DNA of 64,000 nucleotides. Origin: Methylocaldum sp. 14B. Its GTDB lineage: Bacteria; Pseudomonadota; Gammaproteobacteria; Methylococcales; Methylococcaceae. Of the stretch, positions 16,843 to 26,249 are shown piece by piece. The DNA lies in NCBI RefSeq assembly GCF_002005105.1, contig NZ_MSCV01000037.1, positions 1 to 64,000 of the forward strand. The letters are read 5' to 3'. Position 1 is the stretch's first letter, and each line of letters opens with the position of its first letter. Under the pieces are notes generated by a model that made no database searches, was not told the DNA's origin, and saw nothing but the letters and a program-made list of their open reading frames with translations. A program made the translations under genes and the position numbers.

Positions 16843-18273
16843 TTATGGGGACGGGATTCGAGCCAGGACCGGCACGCCGAGCTTTTCTTCGACACCTTCC
16901 GGTGTGTAAAGCCCGCGTCGCTTCAACTCAGCAAAGTAGGCCACGATGAAGGCAGCCAAAAGCCCAAAAAGCGCACCAACCATTACCTTTAAGAGTCTTG
17001 CCGCGTTTAATGGCTTCGGAGATATCGTGGGCTCCTGGAAGACGCGGACATTGGTAACTTTCTTGAGGTCCAGTTCTTCGGAAATCTTGGTTTCCTCGAG
17101 TTTGCTCAGATAATCACGATAGAGGCCTTCCTTTACCGCTAGCCGCGTTTCAAGATTAAGCAATTCTCCCTTATGCATATTGATGACCGATAGTTGATCG
17201 TTGACCTGCCTCAGGGTCTGCTCGGCATCCTTAATGGTTGTCTGGACGCTCAGCAATTCGGGCTCGAGGTGGGTCGTTTCCAGTTCCAGCGCCCAGTAAG
17301 CCTGGTTCGGCTGACGCCGAATCTGCGCCGCTTTTTCCTCTTCGTTCTGGCGCATGAATGCCTTCACGTTATCGATGTCTTGTCGAACTTCACTCACGGT
17401 CCTGCTGTTTTCATTGTATCTCCGCAAAAGCTCCTGCTCCTTCAGCTGAAGCTCGAGGAGCCTTTGCTGCGCAAAGTCCACCCCCGTGGACAACGGATCA
17501 TTCCGCGGAACCCTGTTTTTCAACTTTTGCAGAGCGGCCAATTTATGAGACAGTTCATTAGCCCTCGATTTGGAAAGCCGGAGCGTTTCCTCTACGGCTG
17601 ACTGTCTTTGCAACAGTAACCGTATCTGTTCGTCGACGTTAATTATCCCGTACTGTTGCTTGAAGTCGCGTAGACTCTGCGTGGCTTCTTGCAGGCCTAC
17701 GGTGTACTCGGCGAGTTTTTGCTCGAAAAACGGAGCGCGGGACTCTCCGTAAATTCGGACGTGCTTATCGATAAAACTGTTAACGAGCAAGTCGACGACC
17801 CGCTTCGCGACAACCGAATCCGGATGGGCAAAATAGACGTGGATGACGCCCGAATTTTTCACGCTTTTGACGGCGAGAGCTTTGTCGAAATTCAATAGCG
17901 CCGCATCCATTACGGATTGATCCTGAGGATTTGCGTCTTTAAGTTCAGGGTATAGCGTTTTGATGCCTATCGAAGTGATTACTTTTTGCCGTAAGTCTGT
18001 GCTATTCAGAAGCTCCGACTCCGTGTTGAGCAATTCCTCCATTTTGAATTCACGCCTAGAGCTACTATAGGGGCCGCTGAATTCAGGTATGTATTTGTAC
18101 TCACGACCCAGGTTGAACAACAACGCGGCATGTGCCTCATAAACCGGTTTTTCAAGAATTGCGGTAATTGCTCCAGCCGATAAGGCTACTAAGAAAGCCA
18201 CCAAAGCCTTGCGTTTATGCCTGATCACCATGGCGACCAAATTAGAATCTCGTATTTGACGATTAGAGAGCAT
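16843..18273 (-). CDS. chain-length determinant / GumC-like PCP protein
   Basis: This 476-residue polysaccharide co-polymerase has an N-terminal membrane segment (about 25-45), a Wzz domain (KPVYEAHAALLFNLG), a long periplasmic coiled coil (about 180-390, with QEATQSLRDFKQQYG, KLAALQKLKN and LEETKISEELDLKKV), the GNVR-like VTNVRVFQEPTISPKPLN segment and a second membrane segment near 425. It lacks the C-terminal tyrosine kinase domain of Wzc proteins. I chose the ATG at 18273; GTG at 18276 is in frame. It sets polymer length together with the Wzy-like and Wza-like proteins. It is the last gene of the 21458-16843 operon. Confidence 0.88.
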   Translation of the reverse strand: MLSNRQIRDSNLVAMVIRHKRKALVAFLVALSAGAITAILEKPVYEAHAALLFNLGREYKYIPEFSGPYSSSRREFKMEELLNTESELLNSTDLRQKVITSIGIKTLYPELKDANPQDQSVMDAALLNFDKALAVKSVKNSGVIHVYFAHPDSVVAKRVVDLLVNSFIDKHVRIYGESRAPFFEQKLAEYTVGLQEATQSLRDFKQQYGIINVDEQIRLLLQRQSAVEETLRLSKSRANELSHKLAALQKLKNRVPRNDPLSTGVDFAQQRLLELQLKEQELLRRYNENSRTVSEVRQDIDNVKAFMRQNEEEKAAQIRRQPNQAYWALELETTHLEPELLSVQTTIKDAEQTLRQVNDQLSVINMHKGELLNLETRLAVKEGLYRDYLSKLEETKISEELDLKKVTNVRVFQEPTISPKPLNAARLLKVMVGALFGLLAAFIVAYFAELKRRGLYTPEGVEEKLGVPVLARIPSP

Positions 18274-18308
18274 CACTGTTATATCCCTATAGTGAGTTAT
18301 TGAAAAAG

Positions 18309-19844
18309 TTAAGTAGAGAGCGAACGCTTACCAGAGTGAGCCATTTCCCACTCGGCTGCTTGCGGTAAAGAAAGGGCAATTCCCATCAGAATCCAAAAAT
18401 ATTTTGGATAAGAGTCGTGCAGAAACAAGCTGCTCACAAGAAAACCGAAAACTCCTATGCTAAAGGCAGTTACCAAAGTTGCATAGTCGTGGCGTCCTGC
18501 TTGTTCGAACGTGTATCTTGCCTGCTTCAGGCTCTTGACCATAAACCATAGCAGAGCTCCGAAACTCACCAAACCGATAAGTCCTCGTTCAGCGGCTATC
18601 TGAAGATAAAGACTATGTGCGTTTCGATTTTCGCCGCGATTCATAAGGTGTAAGTCCTGGCTATAGCGCTGGAAATTGAAAACATAATTACCGGCTCCAA
18701 CTCCGAACAACGGGTTATCCGCGAACATACGCAACGCGATTTGCATCTCCGCCTTGCGTCCGTCGACCGAAATGTCTGCGGCGCTGGTTTCGGATGGATC
18801 TTTCTCTCCGGAAAACGTGGCGACCATATCGTTTATACGAGTGACATAAGCACTCGGAGCAAGGGCGAGCAGGCAGATTAGTACGGCGAGGCCTGATGTT
18901 AACACCTTGGGAGAAACGCGAATGTGCATAAGTGCAAGGCACAGCATTCCGAATATGCCCACAAGTGCGCCGCGAGAGTAGGTGAGACTGATGGCCAGGA
19001 GTACCAAAGCGAGCGTAATTGCCGCTAGCGGGCGAAGCAACCGAATGGGTTCGTTTAACAGCCGCTCGATACATAATGGCACTATGGGTAGAAGGATGAG
19101 GGCATAGAAATTGGGGTCGGTCAAAGGGCCCGATATCCGATAATCGCCCAATTCCTTTGCGAGCTCATCATATTCGGCATTTGCAAATCCAGCGAACTTG
19201 AACCAATAAGCACCAGTAACAAATTGGGCAAAATTCATGGATACTAAGAATAGTGCACCGAATCCTAGTGCCCAAATCAAGAGCCTAAACGAGGCGGCAG
19301 TTCGTGATATTAGTATTATGAGAATACAAATCATTCCTTCCCTGATGTTATTGAAGACGAATTCCTGTGCGTCCCGAAAGTAGTCCGAATAGGATAACGA
19401 CGCCAAGACGAGCAGCATGTATATCAGGACGAGCAGGGCCGGTTTGGCGGCTCCAACGGGTCTATCGCCACCGATGAAGCGAAGCGTGAATGCGGTGAGC
19501 AGCGCGGCGCCGTACAACTTAGTCGGCGATGGTGCACCGTGCTCGATGGCGACATCCGAGGCATTCGTATAAATGATGAATGTCAATGCCGCCAAACCCC
19601 AGTCGGTACGTGCAAAAGTGAGAACGGCGGCTGGAATTCCGACAAACACGACAATGAACATCAGTGCCAATTGAAGAGCTTCCAGTTGGGAAATCAATAC
19701 AACCGGCACCAGCGCACTCGTGCCTAGGGCCAAAAGATCCCATTTTTGTGCGGCGATCCGCCGCCCGATCCCTTCAGGTTGGGATAGCCAAGTCCATGGT
19801 TTTGCAGACACTCTTTTCTCCTTATGTTCGATCGAAAATTGCAC
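18309..19844 (-). CDS. O-antigen ligase/polymerase-like membrane protein (Wzy type)
   Basis: This 511-residue protein has about twelve membrane segments. A large periplasmic loop (about 330-420) carries ADNPLFGVGAGNYVFNF and NRGENRNAHSLYLQIAAERG, the Wzy_C/WaaL signature with the conserved H-S-x-Y. In a locus with Wzx and a PCP protein it most likely polymerises repeat units. The start is a GTG with GGGAG five bases upstream. It lies 35 bases before the PCP gene in the same operon. Confidence 0.85.
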   Translation of the reverse strand: MQFSIEHKEKRVSAKPWTWLSQPEGIGRRIAAQKWDLLALGTSALVPVVLISQLEALQLALMFIVVFVGIPAAVLTFARTDWGLAALTFIIYTNASDVAIEHGAPSPTKLYGAALLTAFTLRFIGGDRPVGAAKPALLVLIYMLLVLASLSYSDYFRDAQEFVFNNIREGMICILIILISRTAASFRLLIWALGFGALFLVSMNFAQFVTGAYWFKFAGFANAEYDELAKELGDYRISGPLTDPNFYALILLPIVPLCIERLLNEPIRLLRPLAAITLALVLLAISLTYSRGALVGIFGMLCLALMHIRVSPKVLTSGLAVLICLLALAPSAYVTRINDMVATFSGEKDPSETSAADISVDGRKAEMQIALRMFADNPLFGVGAGNYVFNFQRYSQDLHLMNRGENRNAHSLYLQIAAERGLIGLVSFGALLWFMVKSLKQARYTFEQAGRHDYATLVTAFSIGVFGFLVSSLFLHDSYPKYFWILMGIALSLPQAAEWEMAHSGKRSLST

Positions 19845-19896
19845 TGTTCTCCCTTAAGGGAACAATTTGCATCGCGAGCCCGTCCGGCTCAGTTTG

Positions 19897-20589
19897 CTAA
19901 CAACCGAGTGAGCGCCGGGTCAGTATTACCTGGAAAGTTCGCAGAAGGATTTCCAGGTCGAGTCGGAGACAGGCTCGCTGAATGTAAGCGATATCGAGTT
20001 GTGAGCGTTCGTCGAACTCAGTCTTATTTCTACCCAGAATCTGCCACAAGCCCGTGATTCCCGGTATCGCATCCAGGCGTTCGGTTTGCCAGAGCCGGTA
20101 GGTTTCGGGGTGGAAAGATGTCGGCCGTGGTCCGACTAACGTCATTTGGCCGAACAAGAGATTAAAAATTTGCGGGAGTTCATCCAGGCTTGTTTTCCGC
20201 AATATCTTTCCTACGCGGGTTATCCGCGGGTCATTCTGGATTTTGAAGTCCGGCCACTGTAGTTCGTTCAAGTGCATGAGTTCACATTTGAGCGCTTCAG
20301 CATTTGGAACCATGGTTCTGAATTTATAGATACAAAACCGATAGCCGTTCTTACCGGTCCGTTCTTGTAAGAAGAATATGGGATCTCGTGGAGATTCCAG
20401 TTTAATGAACAATGAAATAATTAATATTAGCGGTATCCACAATGGACTCGTAAGTATTACAAATAGCATGTCGAATAGCCGCTTGGCTATCAAGTAACCC
20501 TGGTTGTTGGAGATTCTTAGTCTTGGCTTGAATCGACCTAACCAGTCGAGATCATTTCCATATCGCTCTCTTAGCGTTGGGGTAATCAT
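19897..20589 (-). CDS. undecaprenyl-phosphate glycosyl-1-phosphate transferase
   Basis: This starting enzyme of repeat-unit synthesis moves a sugar phosphate onto the lipid carrier. The 230-residue protein is of the small monotopic type (PglC/WcaJ C-terminal domain). It has a re-entrant hydrophobic segment (RLFDMLFVILTSPLWIPLIL), then PIFFLQERTGKNG, FCIYKFRTM, the catalytic Asp-Glu in KTSLDELPQIFNLLFGQM, VGPRP, and PGITGLWQILGRNKTEFDER. The start overlaps the stop of the upstream GGDEF-like gene by four bases, so the two are translationally coupled. Confidence 0.9.
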   Translation of the reverse strand: MITPTLRERYGNDLDWLGRFKPRLRISNNQGYLIAKRLFDMLFVILTSPLWIPLILIISLFIKLESPRDPIFFLQERTGKNGYRFCIYKFRTMVPNAEALKCELMHLNELQWPDFKIQNDPRITRVGKILRKTSLDELPQIFNLLFGQMTLVGPRPTSFHPETYRLWQTERLDAIPGITGLWQILGRNKTEFDERSQLDIAYIQRACLRLDLEILLRTFQVILTRRSLGC

Positions 20590-21458
20590 GCAGCTTGCTC
20601 CTCGGTTTCTTCGACAGGCAGGGGCTGCTTGCCATCCACGATATTTGACTCGGCGGTTTTGATTAAGGCTTCAAGTGTGAACCCATCGCTTGGAAAAGAC
20701 GCTGCACCAACCGATACGGGAAGGTCCAGATCCTTCTTGGCGCTCGTTTGTATCCGTTGAGCCACGGTATTGCATGCTTCGAGACTTGTTGACGGACACA
20801 TGATTAACAACCGGGAGTCATGCTCGGTACACATTACGATCATGTCGCTGCGTCGAAACCCGGCGACGATCCGGTTTATCAACTTTACCGTCAGATAGCG
20901 CTTCAAGTAGCGTTCGGCAAGCTCATGAAATATCATTTTTCGATAGTGGGATAGCGAGTATTTGTTAAGGTTTTCCTTCACGTCTAATACGATAACGCTA
21001 AGCGGATTTCCGGATCGCCTGCTTTGATAAAGATATGTATTGATTTCATTCATGGAGTCCGGGAGCTTGGCGATCGGTTTATGCAGATCTTTCAAGAGCA
21101 TGCTTTCCAGTTCCTCTGAAACGTAAGCCATCCACCTGGCGACGGCATGGGAGAAATACACCGATATACTCAGAAGAATGGTTTCTAAAAAACCGAAGAT
21201 GTAATTATTGTATTGGGTATTATGGCGTGCCGATAAAGCGAGGTTTGTACTTATAACTAATAGGAGAGGCAGGTATATGGAATGTTTGGTCCAGAATTTC
21301 CAGCCCGCCACGATAGTGAGCACCGACAAGGCGGCTAAAATTTTTGTGGGAGTGGAGATGCTGGCGATCGAACCCGTTCCCGGATCTAAGGTATTTAGGC
21401 CGAAAAGTATAAAGACAGTCGTAAGCAGACCAAGCAAGTCCTTTGAAATAGATTTCAT
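20586..21458 (-). CDS. membrane protein with degenerate GGDEF domain
   Basis: This 290-residue protein has four hydrophobic segments (about 6-22, 38-55, 60-76, 86-105), then a domain with GGDEF-like order: VIVLDVKENLNKYS (155-168), FRRSDMIVM (201-209), CTEHD where GGDEF would stand (210-214), and VSVGAASFPSDGFTLEALIKTAES (split here only by description). The loss of the signature means it should not make cyclic di-GMP, so it may be a binding or scaffolding pseudo-enzyme. I chose the ATG at 21458 (AAGGAG nine bases before it); the frame runs 34 codons further upstream. It heads the operon with the glycosyl-phosphate transferase. Confidence 0.75.
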   Translation of the reverse strand: MKSISKDLLGLLTTVFILFGLNTLDPGTGSIASISTPTKILAALSVLTIVAGWKFWTKHSIYLPLLLVISTNLALSARHNTQYNNYIFGFLETILLSISVYFSHAVARWMAYVSEELESMLLKDLHKPIAKLPDSMNEINTYLYQSRRSGNPLSVIVLDVKENLNKYSLSHYRKMIFHELAERYLKRYLTVKLINRIVAGFRRSDMIVMCTEHDSRLLIMCPSTSLEACNTVAQRIQTSAKKDLDLPVSVGAASFPSDGFTLEALIKTAESNIVDGKQPLPVEETEEQAA

Positions 21459-21884
21459 TTGCAAACACTCCTTTTCTGCAAACTTTATTCTCTCTATCTG
21501 TCCGTTAAGATTCTCCGAATAGTGAGAGGGCGCTGCATCAAGTCCTTGTGCTGCGCGCAATCGCTGTATGTATTTTTACCTCCGATAAATTGAACGATAA
21601 GCCGTCAGGATAGCTCCAAGGCGGCGGGTTTGACTTCCGCGCTTCGGCCGGCTGTGCGCAGGCGCTAAATTCACCTTGGGTGCAGCGGAATGAATGTCGA
21701 CGTCGACAGCTCGAGCGATCGGGACCGCTTCAAAGCCGTCATAATGCAGATCGAAAGTTTTGCTGCACTCCGACAAATTTAGATGAGCTAGAGGACGGTA
21801 TTCAACATCGTGATGCAGGAACGGCCAGGCAACGAGACCGGCCGGAGAGTAACGCGGCCGCGACAATCCGCCTGCATGGCAGTG

Positions 21885-22065
21885 CCTCGGGTTCGCGTGA
21901 ATGGGGGTGCTGTCCATCGCCAGACTCCAAAAGTCGATTATCCTCCCTGGGACGGACCGGGACTGCGCGAAGTCCGGCCGAATGCGTTCACTATATCAAA
22001 CAGTCGCGTAATCAGAATAGACAAAAATCAACAAAAAATCGGCTTTTCGAAGCTCGATATCACTA
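21885..22065 (-). promoter_or_regulatory. conserved leader element, copy A
   Basis: Read on the minus strand, this segment matches 27095-27286 (plus) over about 180 bases with identical blocks: CGACTGTTTGATATAGTGAA, GGAGGATA-TCGACTT and GAGTCTGGCGATGGACAGC. TATAGT (21990-21995, minus) is a plausible -10 box. Both copies lie upstream of an exopolysaccharide operon in the same relative orientation, here 430 bases before the GGDEF-like gene. Both also contain a potential short frame beginning MDS after a good ribosome-binding site. Confidence 0.6.
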
Positions 22066-22414
22066 AGAATAACTTTGTTTGAATCTTTCCGCTGCCCCGG
22101 CAGTCCAACTGGCCGATAGAGGTTCAACTAAGTCATAGCAACTGAGCCGGTTTCGAAACATGCGAGGACGGGCCAGTGTAACAAAGGCGTTAAGCCGCCA
22201 CTCGCTTCGGTCGAGATAACAGCCAGGAGGAACTCGGCGTGATGCACGCAACGGGCGAAGTGTATCAACAATGCAATAGGGAATCGCATCTCTTGGCGTA
22301 TCGGCAAGATTTATATTAGAGTACGAAGCGCCAGTCGGTTTGTGTATCGCACGATGAACAAGGAGGGCAAACCGGTAGGGTTCTGCCTTAATAGTGCTGT
22401 AAGCAGAGTTGGGA

Positions 22415-22435
22415 CTTATGACATGACGTCATAAG
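22415..22435 (+). promoter_or_regulatory. perfect inverted repeat upstream of wzx-like gene
   Basis: The arms CTTATGAC and GTCATAAG are separated by five bases (ATGAC) and end 38 bases before the start codon of the flippase gene. The symmetry and place suggest a dimeric regulator binding site. The regulator is unknown. Confidence 0.5.
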
Positions 22436-22473
22436 AATGGCCTGCGAACGAATTCGCGACAAGGGATTGAACA

Positions 22474-23919
22474 ATGATTCATGCTGGCAGAAAGACCGTA
22501 CATGCCGTGGCGTGGAACTACGCGTCTTTTGCACTGAGCAAAGGCGTCGTACTGATCACCATGGCAGTACTTACCCGGCTCTTGCCACCCGAAACCTTCG
22601 GGATAGTCAGTCTAGCGACAATCATCATTTCATACTTTTCGCTGCTGCAAGACTTGGGTTTAGGAAGCGCCCTGATACAGCAGCGAAACGATGTACAGGA
22701 AGCGGCGAACACCGTTTACGCCGCGAATCTGGTCATCGGAATTCTTTTTTTTCTTTTTACCTTCGCCATAGCTCCGGCGGTTGCCGTCTTTTTTCGCGCA
22801 CCGGCGGTCGAGCCGATGTTGCGGATACTTGCTTTGACGTTCCTCATCGATCCTTTCGGTTCGGTCCACATTGCGCTTCTTCAGCGGGATTTGGCGTTTC
22901 GCAAAAAGCTGATACCGGATCTCGGGCGATTGCTTATCAAAGCAGTTGTCACGATCGTTCTTGCCGTCAAAGGATTCGGGGCATGGTCGCTGATCATCGG
23001 ACAGCTATCGAGTTCGCTTTCGGGCGTCATCCTAGCGCGCATCGCACTGCGGCAAAAACTCAGGATGCGCATCAAAAAGCCACAGCTTGGCCGCCTTTTG
23101 AAGTTCAGCATACCCTTCATGGCATTTAACCTGATTAACGCACTTGTATCGAATATCGAGTTTATCGTTATTGGACGAACCCTCGGAGATGCGGCGCTCG
23201 GGATATATTCGATAACTTATCGTATCGTCGATCTACTGATTATGAATGTGTGGGTGGTATTGGCGGGAGCGATGTTTCCCGCGTTAGCGACGATACAGCA
23301 CCAGCCCCACTTGCTGCGACGAGCATTTCTTTCGGTAACCCAATACGTTCAGGTTTTTATTGTTCCGATCTCTCTCGGTCTCATTATCACAGCGGAACCT
23401 ATAGTCAAGGTTTTGCTCGGGGCTCAGTGGTTGGGCGCGATTCCGATTCTCCGGTTGCTGCCTGTTGCATTTCTTATTTTCTCGATCGGAACGACAGCGG
23501 GTGATATCTATAAGGCAATTGGACGCCCGGCACTGTTGTTAAAAATGGGCATACTACACATCATAATACTGATTCCTTTACTTCTCGTGGGTGTTCAATA
23601 CCAGCTCGTAGGGGTGGCATTGAGCCTAATCGCAACGGCATTCCTAGTAAAAATCGTTCATTTGTTCGTAATCGTACGGGTGATAGGGGTTACGGTGTCG
23701 GAATTGATGCGCGCACTCAGGCCGGCGTTTGTCGGCGGGACCGCGCTCACCATTGTTACCACCCCGCTGGTCTACAGCATCGGCGATCAGCCTCCCGTGG
23801 TGCAACTGTTGGTTGCCGGAGTAACGGGAGCCGCCGCTTATTTCGGAACACTATGGCTTTTAGAAAAGGAGGTCGTTATTAAGGGAGCAAATACGATACT
23901 CGATGCCGTCAGGCGTTAA
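22474..23919 (+). CDS. Wzx-type polysaccharide flippase
   Basis: This 481-residue protein of the oligosaccharidyl-lipid flippase class (Polysacc_synt_3 or WzxC-like) has about 12-14 membrane segments. Conserved pieces are AVLTRLLPPETFGIVSLAT, LGLGSALIQQ, DAALGIYSITYRIVDL and PIVKVLLGAQWLGAIPILR. It should move lipid-linked repeat units across the inner membrane to the Wzy-like polymerase. AAGGG seven bases before the ATG supports the start. The Wza-like gene follows 99 bases downstream on the same strand. Confidence 0.88.
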   Translation: MIHAGRKTVHAVAWNYASFALSKGVVLITMAVLTRLLPPETFGIVSLATIIISYFSLLQDLGLGSALIQQRNDVQEAANTVYAANLVIGILFFLFTFAIAPAVAVFFRAPAVEPMLRILALTFLIDPFGSVHIALLQRDLAFRKKLIPDLGRLLIKAVVTIVLAVKGFGAWSLIIGQLSSSLSGVILARIALRQKLRMRIKKPQLGRLLKFSIPFMAFNLINALVSNIEFIVIGRTLGDAALGIYSITYRIVDLLIMNVWVVLAGAMFPALATIQHQPHLLRRAFLSVTQYVQVFIVPISLGLIITAEPIVKVLLGAQWLGAIPILRLLPVAFLIFSIGTTAGDIYKAIGRPALLLKMGILHIIILIPLLLVGVQYQLVGVALSLIATAFLVKIVHLFVIVRVIGVTVSELMRALRPAFVGGTALTIVTTPLVYSIGDQPPVVQLLVAGVTGAAAYFGTLWLLEKEVVIKGANTILDAVRR

Positions 23920-24018
23920 GGCAGCGAAAGAATGCTAGATGTCGAGCTTTCGTAAACCAGGTACCGAATTACGTCACGTATTTTTGTAAACCACGACTTA
24001 TCTAATGGACAGGATGCT

Positions 24019-24756
24019 ATGAACGGAGTCAACCCGATTGCGCGAGGTCGCAAAGCTATTTCCGGTCGTCTGGCAGGGCTGATGACGCTGATCATCATCA
24101 TGGGCTGCTATGGGTGTACGGTTAACCGGCCCGTCCTTGATCCCAGCGTAGCATTGGCCGAGGTGGAGAGCAGGTATGAGGTTCCGCCTAATTACATCAT
24201 TCAGCCCGGAGATCAGCTGGACGTGAAATTCTTTTATACCCCTGAGTTCAACGAGTCGGTAATCGTGCGGCCGGATGGCAAGATTTCTCTCCAACTGATC
24301 GACGACGTGCAGGCGGCAGGGATAAACCCGGCGAAGCTCGACGAAGTCTTGACGAACGCCTATTCCGGAGAGTTGAAAGATCCTGCCGTCACGGTGCTTG
24401 TCCGGACGCTTACCGAGCCGAGGGTCTACTTGGCGGGCGACATCGCAAAGCCCGGATTCATCACGGTAAGAAACAAGATCGGGGTCCTCCAAGCCATAGA
24501 CGAAGCCGGGGGATTCCTGGAGACTGCAAATATCAACGATGTCACCGTCATCCGAAAAGGACCCAACAACCAACCGTTGACGCATGAAGTCGATGTGGAA
24601 AATATCCTCGACGGCGAGTTAAGCGATTCGGATTTTCTGCTTCAGCCTACGGATGTCGTTTTTGTGCCGAAGCGCGGGGTGGCGAAGGTTGCGGGTTTCA
24701 TGGATCAAATCCGGAAAATACTGATGCTCAACGGGCTCTTCATACCGCTGTTTTGA
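24019..24756 (+). CDS. Wza-like polysaccharide export lipoprotein (OPX)
   Basis: This 245-residue outer-membrane export protein has a signal ending in a lipobox-like IIIMGC followed by YGC, a Poly_export domain (YIIQPGDQLDVKFFYTPEFN, VRPDGKISLQLIDDVQAAG) and an SLBB domain (RVYLAGDIAKPGFITVRN, LQAIDEAGGFLETANIND, LLQPTDVVFVPKR). It would form the channel for the polymer together with the PCP protein at 16843-18273. AGGA just upstream of the ATG supports the start. The length fits small OPX proteins. Confidence 0.9.
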   Translation: MNGVNPIARGRKAISGRLAGLMTLIIIMGCYGCTVNRPVLDPSVALAEVESRYEVPPNYIIQPGDQLDVKFFYTPEFNESVIVRPDGKISLQLIDDVQAAGINPAKLDEVLTNAYSGELKDPAVTVLVRTLTEPRVYLAGDIAKPGFITVRNKIGVLQAIDEAGGFLETANINDVTVIRKGPNNQPLTHEVDVENILDGELSDSDFLLQPTDVVFVPKRGVAKVAGFMDQIRKILMLNGLFIPLF

Positions 24757-25199
24757 GGTTTGAGGAAAGGACCAGCAGTATCTGGAACGATTTAGGACCG
24801 TCGGCGGACTGTTCCGCCTATGAGATCGCGAGCGACTCGCGCCTCATGACGCATGAGCAGCCTGAGGGAAAGGTTGGCGAAACCGATTTTTCCGGTGTTC
24901 GGTTGATCTATGAATGCATCCCGGGGCGAGAAAAATCCCGCCCGAGGATGGATCGACGTGGCCGAGTGTCGAAACCCGGCTGAGGGAGAGTTCGGAGTAG
25001 AGCTGGGCCCACCGACGATTATCGCCTCTCGCAATCGAATCGCGGGGAGGCGGATACGGCGACGTGGGTTCAGAACTGCTCGGCTTGGGCTAGCCCAGTC
25101 GGTATTTACCCTGCGTGCGGTCTCACTTTGAGAGGGAACGGACGAACTGTCTTATCTCGAGAAAACGCGCACGCAGGGTTTCCGTACCGATAAGCTCGA
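24757..25199. other. intergenic, no gene recognised
   Basis: About 440 bases separate the convergent Wza-like gene (plus) and the second exported-protein gene (minus). The short frames here have no motif, and I see no terminator with a T-run. Confidence 0.4.
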
Positions 25200-26249
25200 T
25201 CAGTATTGGTCGCTAGGAGCTATCGCATAGATACGCTGTTTGGTCAGCAAGCCATCGAGCAGATCGGTGGGATAGTTCTTATAGTTGATGTATTGCTCTC
25301 CCAAGCCCAGCGCCTCCCATTTGGCTTTGGCGGTGGCGTTGTCCTCGAACTGGAAGTGCGCGCCGCCGGCCGTGTCGGAGATGAACCAGCCGTAATCCCT
25401 AAGCGCTACGGCGATGATCCGCGCCGCCTGGCGGGTCTGGTCCGACAATTCGCTCGGCAAGGAGTTCACCCACTCGTCGATCTCGGCATCGGTGATGTTC
25501 AGCGCAAACCGGGTGCCCATGGGCATACCGTTCTGGGTAACCCGACCGTCCGACTTGGTGGCCGGCGCTACGAAGGTCTTCGCGGTGTTCCGGCTCGGCA
25601 TCGACAGCGCGTGCTCGATCTTGCCCTGGGCAATCTCCTCCGGTCTCACCAGCATGGCGAGATAGGAAATGCCGCAGCCGCGCGAGGGTTTGAAGCCGTC
25701 TTCCTTGGTCAAATACGAGCCCGGCACCAGATTGCCGTTCGAGATGCGAATCCGGGAGCCGTTAAAGTTCACCTGCCACAAATCCCACTCCTGCCCGCTG
25801 TCCGGGTCGAGGATGATCACCTGGCCATCGGAGCCGGTCGCGGGCTTCCAGTCCGGGCTCCAGGGGATCTTGGTACCGTTGAGGTTACCCATCCCCGCCT
25901 GGACCTGGTAAGAGCCCTTCGCGGTGCTGGCCATGTACACCGGATAGGTATAGCCGCTGAAGGACAGATTGAAATTGCCGACCCGCGACGGCGAATATTG
26001 CCACAGGCGATTGGTCAAGGCATCGGACTGGGGATGACGCGGCAGCCCGTCCACCGGTCGGTTCCAGGGCGCGTTCGGGCCGAACGGACGAACATAATCG
26101 TCGGCGGCACCGGCCGATTGAGCCATGACCAGGGTCGCTGCTATCGACAGGCCATGGACGGCTTTGCGTACGATTCTATGGCTGCGACCGTCGGCAACTC
26201 GTTTTTCGGCGCATTTGGCTGAAGGAAGGTAAGAGTTTACAAATTTCAT
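25200..26249 (-). CDS. exported protein of unrecognised family, copy 2
   Basis: This 349-residue protein has a Sec signal peptide (AATLVMAQSAGAAD, cleavage near residue 49). GGGAG before the ATG supports the start. The mature part is the near twin of the product of 10290-11348; the first copy has a lipoprotein-like signal while this one looks periplasmic or secreted. Amino-acid changes cluster in two patches (QVQAGMGN against PVRAPSWN, and VNFNGSRIRI against ASFDGAAVHV). The family is not recognised; the location inside the polysaccharide locus is the only clue to its role. Confidence 0.75.
   Translation of the reverse strand: MKFVNSYLPSAKCAEKRVADGRSHRIVRKAVHGLSIAATLVMAQSAGAADDYVRPFGPNAPWNRPVDGLPRHPQSDALTNRLWQYSPSRVGNFNLSFSGYTYPVYMASTAKGSYQVQAGMGNLNGTKIPWSPDWKPATGSDGQVIILDPDSGQEWDLWQVNFNGSRIRISNGNLVPGSYLTKEDGFKPSRGCGISYLAMLVRPEEIAQGKIEHALSMPSRNTAKTFVAPATKSDGRVTQNGMPMGTRFALNITDAEIDEWVNSLPSELSDQTRQAARIIAVALRDYGWFISDTAGGAHFQFEDNATAKAKWEALGLGEQYINYKNYPTDLLDGLLTKQRIYAIAPSDQY
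25212..26096 (-). repeat. long inverted repeat, right copy
   Basis: This is the partner of 10455-11341 in opposite orientation, 14 kb away. Recombination between the two would invert the polysaccharide genes between them. Confidence 0.9.

Larger units (their letters stand above)
21459..22473. other. divergent intergenic region with leader element and operator
   Basis: About 1 kb lies between the minus-strand operon starting at 21458 and the plus-strand wzx-like gene. It contains the conserved leader element (21885-22065) and a perfect inverted repeat (22415-22435). A 113-codon frame on the minus strand (21576-21917) begins inside the conserved element, but its product has no recognisable features. 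Confidence 0.5.

Noticed and set aside
21576-21917. 113-codon minus-strand frame beginning MDSTP
   Set aside because: It has a good ribosome-binding site inside the conserved element, but similarity to the second copy ends after about 14 codons, so at most a leader peptide is supported.
25206-26222. 338-codon open frame antisense to the exported protein gene
   Set aside because: Mirrors the codon pattern of the real gene, and the other copy has only fragments of it.
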